The position numbers and the translations under genes are program-made. The notes below the pieces were generated by a model. That model saw only the letters and a list, made by a program, of their open reading frames with translations. It did no database searches and was not told the DNA's origin. This document shows positions 52,445-61,765 of a DNA stretch of 64,000 bases, one piece after another. Origin of the DNA: Alistipes sp. (GTDB lineage: Bacteria > Bacteroidota > Bacteroidia > Bacteroidales > Rikenellaceae); the NCBI GenBank assembly GCA_017504485.1, contig JAFVRC010000040.1, forward strand, positions 1 through 64,000, written 5' to 3'. Each line of letters starts with the position of its first letter. Within the stretch, counting starts at the first letter, position 1.

Positions 52445-54565
52445 ATGAGAGCAAAATTTGCAGAATTGAAATATGCGGGCGGCGCAGCTGCTTGCAACGC
52501 CGAGGCCAAGGAGCCTTGGCTCACTGCCGAGCAGATACCCGTAAAGGATAACTACACGGCGGCAGATTTGGAGGGCATGGAGCACCTGAACTATGCAGCA
52601 GGTCTCGCACCATTCCTTCGCGGTCCATACTCGACGATGTACGTTATGCGTCCTTGGACTATCCGTCAGTACGCAGGTTTCTCGACGGCCGAGGAGTCTA
52701 ACGCCTTCTATCGTCGCAACCTCGCAGCCGGTCAGAAGGGTCTCTCAGTGGCCTTCGACCTCGCTACACACCGCGGCTACGACGCCGACCACCCTCGCGT
52801 AGTAGGCGACGTAGGTAAGGCTGGTGTGTCGATCTGCTCGGTTGAGGATATGAAGGTGCTGTTCAACGGCATTCCGCTCGACAAGATGTCGGTGTCGATG
52901 ACCATGAACGGCGCAGTACTTCCTGTCTTGGCGTTCTACATCGTTACGGGCTTGGAGCAGGGCTGCACGCTCGACCAACTCGCCGGCACTATTCAGAACG
53001 ACATCTTGAAGGAGTTCATGGTGCGTAACACCTATATCTATCCTCCGAAGTTCTCGATGAAGATTATTGCCGACATCTTCGAATACACGTCGAAGAATAT
53101 GCCGAAGTTCAACTCAATCTCCATCTCGGGTTACCACATGCAAGAGGCAGGTGCTACGGCCGATATCGAGTTGGCTTACACGTTGGCTGACGGTCTGGAG
53201 TACCTCCGTGCAGGTATCAACGCAGGTATGTCGATTGACGCCTTCGCTCCGCGCTTGTCGTTCTTCTGGGCTATCGGTATGAATCACTTTATGGAGATTG
53301 CCAAGATGCGTGCAGCGCGTATGCTGTGGGCAAAGATTGTTAAGCAGTTCGACCCGAAGAATCCGAAGTCGCTCGCGCTGCGTACACACTCGCAGACGTC
53401 GGGTTGGTCGCTCACCGAGCAGGATCCATTCAACAACGTAGGCCGTACGGCTATCGAGGCCATGGGTGCAGCGCTCGGTCACACGCAGTCGCTCCACACC
53501 AACGCCCTCGACGAGGCTATCGCTCTGCCTACCGATTTCTCGGCGCGTATTGCTCGTAACACCCAGATTTACATCCAGGAGGAGACCAACGTATGCCGCA
53601 CCGTGGATCCATGGGCAGGTTCGTACTACGTCGAGAGCCTCACCAACGAGATTGCGCACAAGGCGTGGGCACTCATCGAGGAGGTTGAGAAGCTCGGCGG
53701 TATGGCCAAGGCTATCGAGACCGGTATCCCGAAGATGCGTATCGAGGAGGCCGCTGCTCGCACGCAGGCCCGCATCGACTCGGGTGAGCAGAAGATTATC
53801 GGTCTGAACGAGTACCGCCTTGCCAAAGAGGCTCCAATCGATATCCTCGCAGTGGACAACACCGCAGTTCGCGAGAGTCAGATCAAGCGCCTCAACGAGT
53901 TGAAGGCCAACCGCGACCAGGCTGCCGTAGATAAGGCTCTGGCCGCTATCACCGAGTGCGTAAAGACGGGCAAGGGCAACCTGCTCGAGCTGGCTGTTGA
54001 GGCTGCAAAGGTACGTGCTACGCTCGGCGAAATCTCGTATGCTTGCGAGGTGGAGGTAGGTCGCTACTCGGCTGTTATTCGTTCAATTTCGGGAGTTTAC
54101 AGTTCAGCTATGAAGAGAGATGACAATTTCGAGAAGGCAAAGCAGATGTGCGCCGACTTCGCGAAGAAGGAGGGCCGTCAGCCTCGTATTATGATTGCGA
54201 AGCTTGGTCAGGACGGTCACGACCGTGGTGCCAAGGTTGTCGCTACCGGTTATGCCGACATCGGCTTCGACGTGGACATGGGCCCTCTGTTCCAGACCCC
54301 TGCCGAGGCTGCAAAGCAGGCCGTAGAGAACGACGTACACGTTGTAGGTGTATCGTCGCTCGCCGCAGGTCACCTCACGCTCGTTCCACAGATTATCGAA
54401 GAGCTCGGTAAGCTCGGCCGTGAGGATATCGTTGTGGTTGTGGGTGGCGTTATCCCTGCACAGGACTACGACCAACTCTACCGCGATGGTGCTGCTGCCA
54501 TCTTCGGCCCTGGCACGAAGATTCCTGATGCAGCAATCAAGATTCTCGAGATCCTCAACGACTAA
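52445..54565 (+). CDS. mutB: Methylmalonyl-CoA mutase large (alpha) subunit
   Basis: 706 residues. This B12-dependent enzyme interconverts succinyl-CoA and (R)-methylmalonyl-CoA. The barrel has [59 protein letters not shown] and [19 protein letters not shown]. The C-terminal cobalamin domain has [20 protein letters not shown] (DxHxxG at about residue 587-592), [12 protein letters not shown] and GGVIPAQDY. Operon with mutA. Confidence 0.97.
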   Translation: MRAKFAELKYAGGAAACNAEAKEPWLTAEQIPVKDNYTAADLEGMEHLNYAAGLAPFLRGPYSTMYVMRPWTIRQYAGFSTAEESNAFYRRNLAAGQKGLSVAFDLATHRGYDADHPRVVGDVGKAGVSICSVEDMKVLFNGIPLDKMSVSMTMNGAVLPVLAFYIVTGLEQGCTLDQLAGTIQNDILKEFMVRNTYIYPPKFSMKIIADIFEYTSKNMPKFNSISISGYHMQEAGATADIELAYTLADGLEYLRAGINAGMSIDAFAPRLSFFWAIGMNHFMEIAKMRAARMLWAKIVKQFDPKNPKSLALRTHSQTSGWSLTEQDPFNNVGRTAIEAMGAALGHTQSLHTNALDEAIALPTDFSARIARNTQIYIQEETNVCRTVDPWAGSYYVESLTNEIAHKAWALIEEVEKLGGMAKAIETGIPKMRIEEAAARTQARIDSGEQKIIGLNEYRLAKEAPIDILAVDNTAVRESQIKRLNELKANRDQAAVDKALAAITECVKTGKGNLLELAVEAAKVRATLGEISYACEVEVGRYSAVIRSISGVYSSAMKRDDNFEKAKQMCADFAKKEGRQPRIMIAKLGQDGHDRGAKVVATGYADIGFDVDMGPLFQTPAEAAKQAVENDVHVVGVSSLAAGHLTLVPQIIEELGKLGREDIVVVVGGVIPAQDYDQLYRDGAAAIFGPGTKIPDAAIKILEILND

Positions 54566-54586
54566 TCGTTTGACGGATATATGACG

Positions 54587-54622
54587 GAAGGTCGTGCCTT
54601 GTCGGGTGCGACCTTCTTCTTT
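54587..54622 (+). terminator. Terminator after mutB
   Basis: gaaggtcg (54587-54594) pairs with cgaccttc (54609-54616), then ttctttt. Confidence 0.75.
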
Positions 54623-54699
54623 TATGGGCAGCGAGGTATAAAAATCGGGGCAAAGCGTATTTTTTTCTCATTTTTTTTTGAAAAAGCGAAAATTTGTTC

Positions 54700-54707
54700 T
54701 ACTTTTG
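54700..54707 (+). promoter_or_regulatory. -7 box for tRNA-Gln
   Basis: TACTTTTG, with TTG at 54678-54680 as -33 element, 19 bases upstream. Confidence 0.75.
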
Positions 54708-54724
54708 CACTCGCAAAGCAACGA

Positions 54725-54795
54725 TGGGCTATGGTGTAATGGTAACACTACAGATTCTGGTCCTGTCATTCCAGGTTCGAATCCTGGTAGCCCAA
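54725..54795 (+). tRNA. tRNA-Gln (CTG)
   Basis: 71 nt. Acceptor TGGGCTA/TAGCCCA with the U1-A72 pair typical of Gln, discriminator A. Anticodon stem ACAGA/CCTGT has an A31-C39 mismatch; loop TTCTGGT gives anticodon CTG with G at 37. T arm CCAGG-TTCGAAT-CCTGG. No encoded CCA. Confidence 0.93.
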
Positions 54796-54811
54796 CAACA
54801 CAGGCAACGCA

Positions 54812-54847
54812 AGGAGATGTCGAGAGAACTCGACATCTCCTGTTTTA
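54812..54847 (+). terminator. Terminator after tRNA-Gln
   Basis: aggagatgtcgag (54812-54824) pairs perfectly with ctcgacatctcct (54829-54841), then gtttt. The 165 bases from here to 55014 hold nothing I can identify. Confidence 0.9.
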
Positions 54848-55014
54848 TACACCTGCGGCACACAAAAATCGCTACACTTCATTCAAGGCCTAGGCATGCT
54901 TGCTCGCAGGCCAAATATACGGGCTCTCGGTAGTGAGCGGTGCGCTCCAAGACTTGAAAGAGTTGAGGTGCTCGTAATTAAATGTGATTCGCGAGATATT
55001 CGACGCAGAGGAGA

Positions 55015-55656
55015 TTACTCCACAAAACGAATTTTCGACAGATCGCGCTGCTTGGCTTCGGGAGCCTCATCGGCATAACCCACCGCAAGGGCATAGCGCA
55101 GGCGATAGCCCTCCGAAAAGCCGAGTGAGGCGAGCTTCTCCTTGCCCTTCGGGTGGTGTTCGTTAAGCACCATAAGCGGCATACCGAGGCAGCAGGTGCC
55201 GAGGCCGAGTTCGTAGGCTGCAAGCATCATATTCTCGCCGAGCAGGCCGGCATTCAAGTCACTATAAGCATCCCCCTTAGCCGCCACAAAGATTACGGCA
55301 GGGGCATTGCGGAACATATTTTTGAAGTCGGGCGTAAGCATCTTATCGCCCGTAGGCGTTCCTTGGATTTGCTCGACAAAGATAGCCGTACACTCGTCAA
55401 TCCACGCCTTCGAATCGACGATACGCAACTCCCAATCCTGCGAATTCATAGCACTTGGAGCCGCCACGCCGCACTCGGCAATCTTCTGCAACTTCTCGCG
55501 CTCGACACTCTTGTCGCTGTACTTACGGATACTGCGACGCGCCTCGATAGCCTCGATTACGCCACCCTTCGCTTCACTCTTACGGCTCTGCTGCACGAAA
55601 AGCACCACACCAAGAGCCGCCACACACAACACGACGATTAGAATCATTCGTTTCAT
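55015..55656 (-). CDS. Membrane-anchored nitroreductase-family flavoprotein
   Basis: 213 residues. An N-terminal membrane anchor (MKRMILIVVLCVAALGVVLF) is unusual for this family. The FMN domain follows with EARRSIRKYSDKSVEREKL, AAPSAMNSQDWELRIV, LLGENMMLAAYELGLGTCCL and a C-terminal GYADEAP loop. The domain should reduce nitro or quinone compounds or a flavin substrate; the anchor suggests action at the membrane, probably with the domain outside the cytoplasm. It has its own -7 box at 55685-55692. Confidence 0.85.
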   Translation of the reverse strand: MKRMILIVVLCVAALGVVLFVQQSRKSEAKGGVIEAIEARRSIRKYSDKSVEREKLQKIAECGVAAPSAMNSQDWELRIVDSKAWIDECTAIFVEQIQGTPTGDKMLTPDFKNMFRNAPAVIFVAAKGDAYSDLNAGLLGENMMLAAYELGLGTCCLGMPLMVLNEHHPKGKEKLASLGFSEGYRLRYALAVGYADEAPEAKQRDLSKIRFVE

Positions 55657-55684
55657 AGCTTCACATTTTTATTGGTTTACACCT

Positions 55685-55692
55685 CAAAGATA
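55685..55692 (-). promoter_or_regulatory. -7 box for the nitroreductase gene
   Basis: TATCTTTG on the minus strand, 29 bases before the start codon. Confidence 0.7.
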
Positions 55693-55728
55693 CAATAATT
55701 TTCCGATTTTCAAAGGAGCCGGCAGCGA

Positions 55729-57525
55729 CTACTTTCGGGGCAGAGCCTCGGCAACCACCTCGGCAAGATCGCGCACGCCGCCCTTGGCAGTGCGCTGCAA
55801 GGCCTTCTTGCAGAGCGGACATGAGGTGACAATCGTCGCGGCCCCCGTAGCCTCCAACTCGTCGGTGACACGCGAGGCAAGCTTGAGCTGCTGTCCATCC
55901 GTGATGGCCGTATTGGCCAGCGACGAACCACAACAGAGGGCATTGCGGCGGTTATGCTCCGCCTCGGCAAGCTCGCCCACAGCCTCGATAACCGTGCGTG
56001 GTGCATCGTAGATACCGCCACCGCGCCCCAGTTCACACGGGTCGTGGTAGGCATAGCGCACATCGCCGCGCTCCAACACAAGGCGACCGGAGGCGATAAG
56101 TCGCTCGATATACTCCGAGTGGTGCAACACCTCGATATGCTCAAGAGCATAATCCTCCTTGAAGGTTTTGAGGCATATAGGGCACGACGTAACAAGCGTC
56201 GTGATGCCATGCTTATGGAAGAGTGAACGGTTGAACTCCATCATCTTATGCGCCGAGTCGGTCTCGCCCGAGAGCTTCAGCGGGCGACCGCAGCAGACAC
56301 TACCCTGCCGATCGGCCCACCACACCTGATCGCCTACAGCCTCGAAGATGCGCTCCATTGCACTCATCGTGCGCGGTGTGAGGAGCGTCATACAACCGGC
56401 AAAGTAGCCCACCTTGCCGCTACCCTCCGAGCGGTCGATATCGCGGAAGTAGCCATAGCGACGCTCATTCGGGATATTGCGCATCAGTGCGCGGGAGTTA
56501 AGGCGCAGCGTATTGAGGTTGATACCTACGGGGCATACTGCCTCGCAACGGCCGCACATAAGGCAGTTGTTGGCCACCGATTGCTTCAACATATTGTAGC
56601 GACGATCGCGCAGGAAATAGACCGACTGCACATCGTGTATGCCCAAGTCGGCTTGCAGCTGGCACGGGTCGATACATATTCCGCAACGCGAGCATGACTG
56701 CACCTCAAAGTAATCGATTGCACCCTTCTCTTCGCGCGGGCGCAGGCGATAGTTACGCAGAAAGATAAGCGGTATCTCCGTAAAGATGTGCATATAGCGC
56801 GAGAATGGCATTGCCACGAAGAAGCCACCGAGGGCTATCGAGTAGAGCCACCACGCAGGCTCGAAGGCATACGACAGCAGACGCTCGCCAAAGATTGATG
56901 CGAGCAGCGAGCCACAGGAACCGGTGAGGAAGCTGCCCCCACCATAGAGTGCCACCGTAATACTCTCGGCAACAAGGCGCAGCGGGAAGATAAACCACAA
57001 GAACGACATCGCCAGACGGTCGCCCGTCGTGTGCTTCGTAGCACGACGCATACCGAGCGAGCGCGAGCTAAATCGCTTGAACCACGCCAACGCAACACCC
57101 GACAGCACGAAGGCGAGCAGCAGATCCATCACAAAGTCGAAGTACGGCTTATGCTCCGTCACGACTCCCTGCGCAGCGAAGTATTTGAAGAAGACGTGCC
57201 CCTGCAACGGCACGGGCGCGAAGCCCATATAGGCCATTGTCTCGATCCACCCCACGGCGATAAGTAGGAACCACCCCAGAGCTAGCGACATGTGCATATA
57301 TCCGAGGCGCGGGTCTATGCGGAAGATGCGCACATGGAGCAACGACTCACGCACGACCTCCCACACCGAGCGCAGCGTGGCAAGGCTCGGAACGCCCTTC
57401 GCTACGAGCCTCTTATCCTCGTGCGTAAGGGCCACAAACCACGACACATACTTCCACGCCAGCACGATGAACAGAATAATCGTGCCGATGATGAACGGAA
57501 GCGTGAATGGAGCGTAGAAGTTCAT
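55729..57525 (-). CDS. Fused membrane/iron-sulfur Hdr subunit (HdrE-HdrD / DsrM-DsrK-like)
   Basis: 598 residues. Residues 1-260 hold five or six membrane helices of the NarI/HdrE type, with His78 (GYMHMSLALGW) and His246 (RYMHIFTEIPL) as likely heme b ligands. Then come two ferredoxin-like motifs, CSRCGICIDPC (278-288) and CLMCGRCEAVCP (321-332). Two complete CCG domains follow (Cys378, 411-412, 448, 451 and Cys497, 531-532, 569, 572), as in HdrD and DsrK. The fusion joins a quinone-side cytochrome to a catalytic CCG subunit in one chain. It is last in a five-gene cluster with HdrC, HdrB and HdrA relatives; its stop lies 73 bases before the nitroreductase gene. Confidence 0.85.
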   Translation of the reverse strand: MNFYAPFTLPFIIGTIILFIVLAWKYVSWFVALTHEDKRLVAKGVPSLATLRSVWEVVRESLLHVRIFRIDPRLGYMHMSLALGWFLLIAVGWIETMAYMGFAPVPLQGHVFFKYFAAQGVVTEHKPYFDFVMDLLLAFVLSGVALAWFKRFSSRSLGMRRATKHTTGDRLAMSFLWFIFPLRLVAESITVALYGGGSFLTGSCGSLLASIFGERLLSYAFEPAWWLYSIALGGFFVAMPFSRYMHIFTEIPLIFLRNYRLRPREEKGAIDYFEVQSCSRCGICIDPCQLQADLGIHDVQSVYFLRDRRYNMLKQSVANNCLMCGRCEAVCPVGINLNTLRLNSRALMRNIPNERRYGYFRDIDRSEGSGKVGYFAGCMTLLTPRTMSAMERIFEAVGDQVWWADRQGSVCCGRPLKLSGETDSAHKMMEFNRSLFHKHGITTLVTSCPICLKTFKEDYALEHIEVLHHSEYIERLIASGRLVLERGDVRYAYHDPCELGRGGGIYDAPRTVIEAVGELAEAEHNRRNALCCGSSLANTAITDGQQLKLASRVTDELEATGAATIVTSCPLCKKALQRTAKGGVRDLAEVVAEALPRK

Positions 57526-57526
57526 A

Positions 57527-57862
57527 TTAAAAATCTCCCAATTTACGTTTTATGAGCATCACCACACCGCGCGTATTGATGCCGCGCGGACAGAGCAGAC
57601 GACACTTGCCGCAGAGCATACACTTGTTCATCTCCTCGTAGGCACCAGCATACTCGCCGCGTCGCACCAATGCATGCACCTTGCGGAAGTTAAACGACGT
57701 GAGGTTACCGGCCGTGCAGGAGGCTGTGCAGGAGCCGCAACCAATGCAGGTCTGCAACTCGGGCATCTCGAGCAATATCTCGTCGCTCTTGCGCAGGTTG
57801 TTGCGATCGATATCTATAACTCGTGGCTTCGAGATTCCGAAGCCGAAATTCACACTTGCCAT
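57527..57862 (-). CDS. Small HdrC-like 4Fe-4S dicluster protein
   Basis: 111 residues. Two 4Fe-4S motifs are CIGCGSCTASC (about 39-49) and CMLCGKCRLLCP (about 81-92), spaced as in HdrC. The segment between (RKVHALVRRGEYAGAYEEMNK) is also typical. It starts 7 bases after the HdrA-like gene and ends one base before the start of the membrane subunit. Likely an electron relay between the flavoprotein and the membrane fusion protein. Confidence 0.85.
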   Translation of the reverse strand: MASVNFGFGISKPRVIDIDRNNLRKSDEILLEMPELQTCIGCGSCTASCTAGNLTSFNFRKVHALVRRGEYAGAYEEMNKCMLCGKCRLLCPRGINTRGVVMLIKRKLGDF

Positions 57863-57869
57863 ACCTCTG

Positions 57870-58880
57870 TTACCCCTCCTGTTTATTCAGATAATCGACT
57901 ATCGAGTCGGCCACCACAACACCCTCGTTGAGCACCTCGCCGATACTCTTCGGGGCAGTAATGGTGCCGGCATAGAAGATACCCTCGCGCGACGAGCGCA
58001 CATTACCTGCAAAGAGGTCGGCCGCACGCATAAAGCCACTATCGGCAAGGCGAAGGCCAGCACTCTCGGCAAAGCGCACATTATCGTCGTTGGCACGCAT
58101 ACCGACCAACAAAATCAACATATCGACCGACATGCGCAACGGGCGGCCCGTCAGCGTATCTTCGGCCTTAATCTGAATGCAACCATCCATCAGCGGACTC
58201 GCCTCCGAGATGCGGCCTCGCACGAAGTGAACATTGTAGTTACGTTGGGCAGTATGATAGAGTTCCTCATAGCCCGGGCCGAACATTCTAATGTCCATAT
58301 AGAAGTTGAACACATCGGCCTTCGGATATAGTTTTTTGAGTTCGATAGCCTGCTTAACGCCCGTTATGCAGCACACCTTCGAGCAGTGACGCTGGCATAC
58401 CTTCTCGTCGCGCGAACCTACGCAGTGCAGTATTGCCACACGGCGCGGTGACCGCTCCGGCATACGCCCCTCGGCCATCATTCGCTCGATATCGACCGAC
58501 GTATATACGTTGTCGTAGATGCCATAGCCATACTCCTCTTTGAGGCGAGCATCGAAGATTGTCGAGCCACTGCACAGGGCCACCGCATCGCAATCTATGC
58601 GCTCACCATCAGCTAATTCGACGCGGTGATTGTCAAACTGCACCACCTCGCAGCCGAGGTGCACCTCGATGCCCTGCTCCTTGACGGCACGCATAAGCGG
58701 CTCGACGACGTCGGCCGACGGTATGAAGGTCGGGAAGAGCAAGTACCAATTACGCACCTTGCCTCCGAGCTGCGCTTCGCGCTCGATAATTATAGGCTCC
58801 TCGCCAAGTGCGCGGAGGCGCAAGGCCGTCTGCATACCTGCAACACCGCCGCCAATTATCACTACTTTCCGTGCTCTCAT
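57870..58880 (-). CDS. HdrA/QmoA-like FAD flavoprotein
   Basis: 336 residues; ATG 58880 overlaps the HdrB-like stop (ATGA) and is preferred over an upstream start. The FAD loop VVIIGGGVAGMQTALRLRA opens the protein. The HdrA hallmark CVGSRDEKVCQRHCSKVCC is at about 153-171, then YMDIRMFGPGYEELYHTAQR. The C-terminal ferredoxin and other extra domains of methanogen HdrA are absent, so it is closest in size and layout to QmoA. Candidate bifurcation or confurcation site, or a simple electron entry point (inference). Confidence 0.87.
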   Translation of the reverse strand: MRARKVVIIGGGVAGMQTALRLRALGEEPIIIEREAQLGGKVRNWYLLFPTFIPSADVVEPLMRAVKEQGIEVHLGCEVVQFDNHRVELADGERIDCDAVALCSGSTIFDARLKEEYGYGIYDNVYTSVDIERMMAEGRMPERSPRRVAILHCVGSRDEKVCQRHCSKVCCITGVKQAIELKKLYPKADVFNFYMDIRMFGPGYEELYHTAQRNYNVHFVRGRISEASPLMDGCIQIKAEDTLTGRPLRMSVDMLILLVGMRANDDNVRFAESAGLRLADSGFMRAADLFAGNVRSSREGIFYAGTITAPKSIGEVLNEGVVVADSIVDYLNKQEG

Positions 58881-59962
58881 TTCTTTATGTCGTATAATGT
58901 TACGCCGGCACTGCAATTGACCGCAGCGGCGGCCGGTTTTCCGATATATTTACCCTTCGGGCCGAGGTACTTGGTCGAGGGGTCATACTCCACGCCCATC
59001 TTCTCGAGCAGCGGCTCGACATCAACGGCGTGCATCTGCATACCCAACTCCCACGGGTCGTAGCCCAACACAAGGCCGGCCATCTCCTCGTAGGTGAGCA
59101 CCGGTATGCCGTGGCCATGGGCTCCATAGGTAGTGCCCTCCATCTCGGCAATTGTATATTGCCACTTATCGAGAAACATCGAGCAGCCCGGGCAGTTGCA
59201 GACGATAAAGTCGGGACGATATGGAGCCATACTCTCGAGTTTCTTCTGCGAGTTGGCCACCGAGTAGCCACGGTTGGCCTGCACCAAGTAGTTGCGGAAA
59301 CCGAAGCCGCAGCAGTGGCGACGCTCGGGATAATCGACCACCTCGCCACCCCACGACTCAATCATACCTGCCAAGACATACGGGAACTCCGAACCTCCGA
59401 TACCGCTCTTCGGGAATATCTTGGCATAGTGGCACCCGATATGCTCGACCACGCGCAACGGTTCGCCTGTCAAGGCGTTCACAAGCGGCCGTTTCATACG
59501 CTCGGCAATCTCCTTGCGAAGATGGAATATGACATCCGAAGTGTGCGCCAAACTCTTGGGCTTAACAAGCTCGCGCCCCGTAGCCTTGAATAGATTTTCG
59601 CGCGTGCGCTCCTCGGTCTCGGGAAACTCTTCCCAGGTGTTGAGAATCTCGGTATAGATACCAAACGAGGTTATGCACGACGAGGTGAAGTTCTCGTAGC
59701 CCGCCTCGTGCATAAGCGCAAATTGGCGCGCCACGACCGTCATAATGGTCTCGAACGGCACGATATCCGAGTGATAACCGATACCCGTGCAAGAGGTATG
59801 CAGCGGATCGTCAAAGATATCCTTGCCGAGGTCGTTGCGCAGAATATCAAGAAAAGCCTTTTCGCTCCCCGGAAAGAAGTTTTGGCGTATGCAGCTACGC
59901 GCATAGTAGTACTTATCGTCGGCAATATCCTTTTGGTACTCCTCCCATTTAGTTCTTCTCAT
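58877..59962 (-). CDS. HdrB-like CCG-domain protein
   Basis: 361 residues. The C-terminal CCG domain is complete (GCHYAKI, HCCGFGFRNY and CNCPGCSMF in order from about residue 195 to 275). The N-terminal one is eroded: SCIRQNFFPG, SCTGIGYH and SSCITSFG leave three of five cysteines. So only one noncubane 4Fe-4S cluster can form by the canonical pattern. The gene is 3 bases after the HdrC-like gene and overlaps the HdrA-like start. Confidence 0.85.
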   Translation of the reverse strand: MRRTKWEEYQKDIADDKYYYARSCIRQNFFPGSEKAFLDILRNDLGKDIFDDPLHTSCTGIGYHSDIVPFETIMTVVARQFALMHEAGYENFTSSCITSFGIYTEILNTWEEFPETEERTRENLFKATGRELVKPKSLAHTSDVIFHLRKEIAERMKRPLVNALTGEPLRVVEHIGCHYAKIFPKSGIGGSEFPYVLAGMIESWGGEVVDYPERRHCCGFGFRNYLVQANRGYSVANSQKKLESMAPYRPDFIVCNCPGCSMFLDKWQYTIAEMEGTTYGAHGHGIPVLTYEEMAGLVLGYDPWELGMQMHAVDVEPLLEKMGVEYDPSTKYLGPKGKYIGKPAAAAVNCSAGVTLYDIKK

Positions 59963-59965
59963 AAC

Positions 59966-60661
59966 CTACTCCTCCGCTAATGTATTTTGCGTGAATACGT
60001 CCATCATATAGTTCTCGTCAGCACCATTATAGCCCATCTCGCGAGCCTTCTGCTCCGAGTATCGCTCGATATCATCGAAGAACTCCTTGCCGCCACTCAC
60101 TTCGAAGATACGATGAAGCTCCTGCATCGTTGCCTCCGAGCAGCGGCGCAATGCACCGGCACCCTCGCGACCATACGAAGGAGTGAAACGTGCGTATATA
60201 TCCTTATCGTTATCGAAAACCCATCGCCACACGGTACCCTGCTCGGGGTGTAGGTCGGGCGATATATTACGCGGAACGAGGCAATAGCCGCTCTTCATGA
60301 TATTCTCGCCAATAGTGCGCTTCAAGGCGAGTTGTTGGCGACCTCGCGCACTCTCGACGAAGTAGCCCATACGCTGCGACAAGGTGCGTAGCCCCTGAAT
60401 GATATAACCCGGGGTATTGCCGCGCGGACAGCGCGGACGGCACGACATACATTGACCACAGTACCAGATTGTTTCGCTGCGCAGCAGAGCCTCGATAGTC
60501 TCATCGTCGCGCATCTGCACGGCCGAGATAATCTGCCGCGGGTCGTAGTCATAGAACTCGGCTGCCGGACATATTGCCGTACATACGCCGCAGTTCATAC
60601 AGGCCTTCAAACCCTCGCGCACTCGGATATCCTCATACAACTTATCGAACAATTTGCCCAT
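59966..60661 (-). CDS. HdrC-like 4Fe-4S protein
   Basis: 231 residues. It has two ferredoxin motifs: CMNCGVCTAICP (about 21-32) and CGQCMSCRPRCP (about 68-79), with the PRQII segment between them, as in HdrC. A C-terminal extension of about 140 residues (LVPRNISPDLHPEQGTVWRW and following) is not part of ordinary HdrC and appears specific to this cluster type. First gene of the five-gene set, with TACCTTTG at 60684-60691 as -7 box. Confidence 0.85.
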   Translation of the reverse strand: MGKLFDKLYEDIRVREGLKACMNCGVCTAICPAAEFYDYDPRQIISAVQMRDDETIEALLRSETIWYCGQCMSCRPRCPRGNTPGYIIQGLRTLSQRMGYFVESARGRQQLALKRTIGENIMKSGYCLVPRNISPDLHPEQGTVWRWVFDNDKDIYARFTPSYGREGAGALRRCSEATMQELHRIFEVSGGKEFFDDIERYSEQKAREMGYNGADENYMMDVFTQNTLAEE

Positions 60662-60683
60662 AATTCACCACTTATATCTGTGG

Positions 60684-60691
60684 CAAAGGTA
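60684..60691 (-). promoter_or_regulatory. -7 box for the Hdr-like cluster
   Basis: TACCTTTG on the minus strand, 23 bases before the first gene. Confidence 0.6.
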
Positions 60692-60757
60692 GAAAATCGT
60701 CGAGGTTTGAGGCTCGGTATTTATACCTATATTTACATAGGAGGCAACCAAACTGCC

Positions 60758-61765
60758 CTATTTAAGACGAATAAGTCGCCCCTGTTCAAGCACCTCGCCA
60801 CGACCAAGACGGTTCAGGCGGGCGAGCGAGCGCTCGCGAATGGCATAGGACTGCGAGAGCGAATAGAGAGTCTCGCCACGGCGCACCTCGTGGTGCATGA
60901 CATTGCCGAGCCAATGGCTCTTTTTACGCTCGATATAGACGATATTGCCGGCCTTGAGCTCGGCATCCTTCGCCACGTCGTTGAACGAGCAGAGCGTGCG
61001 CCCCGAAATGCCGAACTTGCGGCCTACGCCTCGGTATGTATCACCCTCTTTGGCAATGACATAGTAGGTTTGGTTGGTGCGATAGATGGTATAGCCCTCG
61101 TGGGTATTGACCGAGACGTGAAAAGCGTCGGCGCCAACAGCCGGCAGAGCCGAACTCTGCATCTCGAACCACGTTTCCGTATTTGCGGTTGCACCCTTAT
61201 TGGCTGCATAGATTTTGGCACCATCCTCTTTGTCAAGCAGATAGAGTTTATGCTGCTCGATAATCTTGACAAGTCGCTCGGCATAGTCTGGCGCCGTAGC
61301 ATACCCCGCCGCCTTCAAACCGCGAGCCCAACTGCGATAGTCGGTCGATGGGTAGGCAAAGAGCGAGTCGTAGCGCGGCGACGAGTCGAGGAACTCTGCA
61401 TGGTCGAGATATGAAGCCTCGACCGACGGATAGGCTCTGAAGCACTCGCCCTTCGCATCGTCGTCGTGATAGACGCGGTCTCCCTTCCAGCTCTTCTTGC
61501 ACTTGATGCCGAAGTGGTTATTCGAGCTACGCGAGAGGTGGCTGTTGCCGCTATCCGATTCGAGAATACCCTGCGCCATAGTGATACTTGCCGGAATACC
61601 ATAACGCTCCATGTGGGCGATAGCGATTGCCTTATACCGCTCGACATACTCTTCGAGCGTCTGTTTTACGCTGCCGGCCGCCTCTGCGGAGAGCGCAACG
61701 ATGGTAAAAACGACAAATAAGAGAGAGAATTTGGAAATTGCTATTGCTTTTTGCGAAAATTTCAT
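60758..61765 (-). CDS. Secreted glucosaminidase with two LysM repeats
   Basis: 335 residues. The signal peptide (to about residue 29, ending ALSAEA) is followed by a glucosaminidase domain (about 30-190). It has ITMAQGILESDSGNSHLSRS (catalytic Glu), NNHFGIKCKKSW, and DYRSWARGLKAAGYATAPDY. It cleaves the MurNAc-GlcNAc backbone of peptidoglycan. Two LysM motifs follow: YYVIAKEGDTYRGVGRKFGI (about 235-280) and HHEVRRGETLYSLSQSYAI (about 290-335). Monocistronic, divergent from the DUF4254 gene. Confidence 0.9.
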   Translation of the reverse strand: MKFSQKAIAISKFSLLFVVFTIVALSAEAAGSVKQTLEEYVERYKAIAIAHMERYGIPASITMAQGILESDSGNSHLSRSSNNHFGIKCKKSWKGDRVYHDDDAKGECFRAYPSVEASYLDHAEFLDSSPRYDSLFAYPSTDYRSWARGLKAAGYATAPDYAERLVKIIEQHKLYLLDKEDGAKIYAANKGATANTETWFEMQSSALPAVGADAFHVSVNTHEGYTIYRTNQTYYVIAKEGDTYRGVGRKFGISGRTLCSFNDVAKDAELKAGNIVYIERKKSHWLGNVMHHEVRRGETLYSLSQSYAIRERSLARLNRLGRGEVLEQGRLIRLK

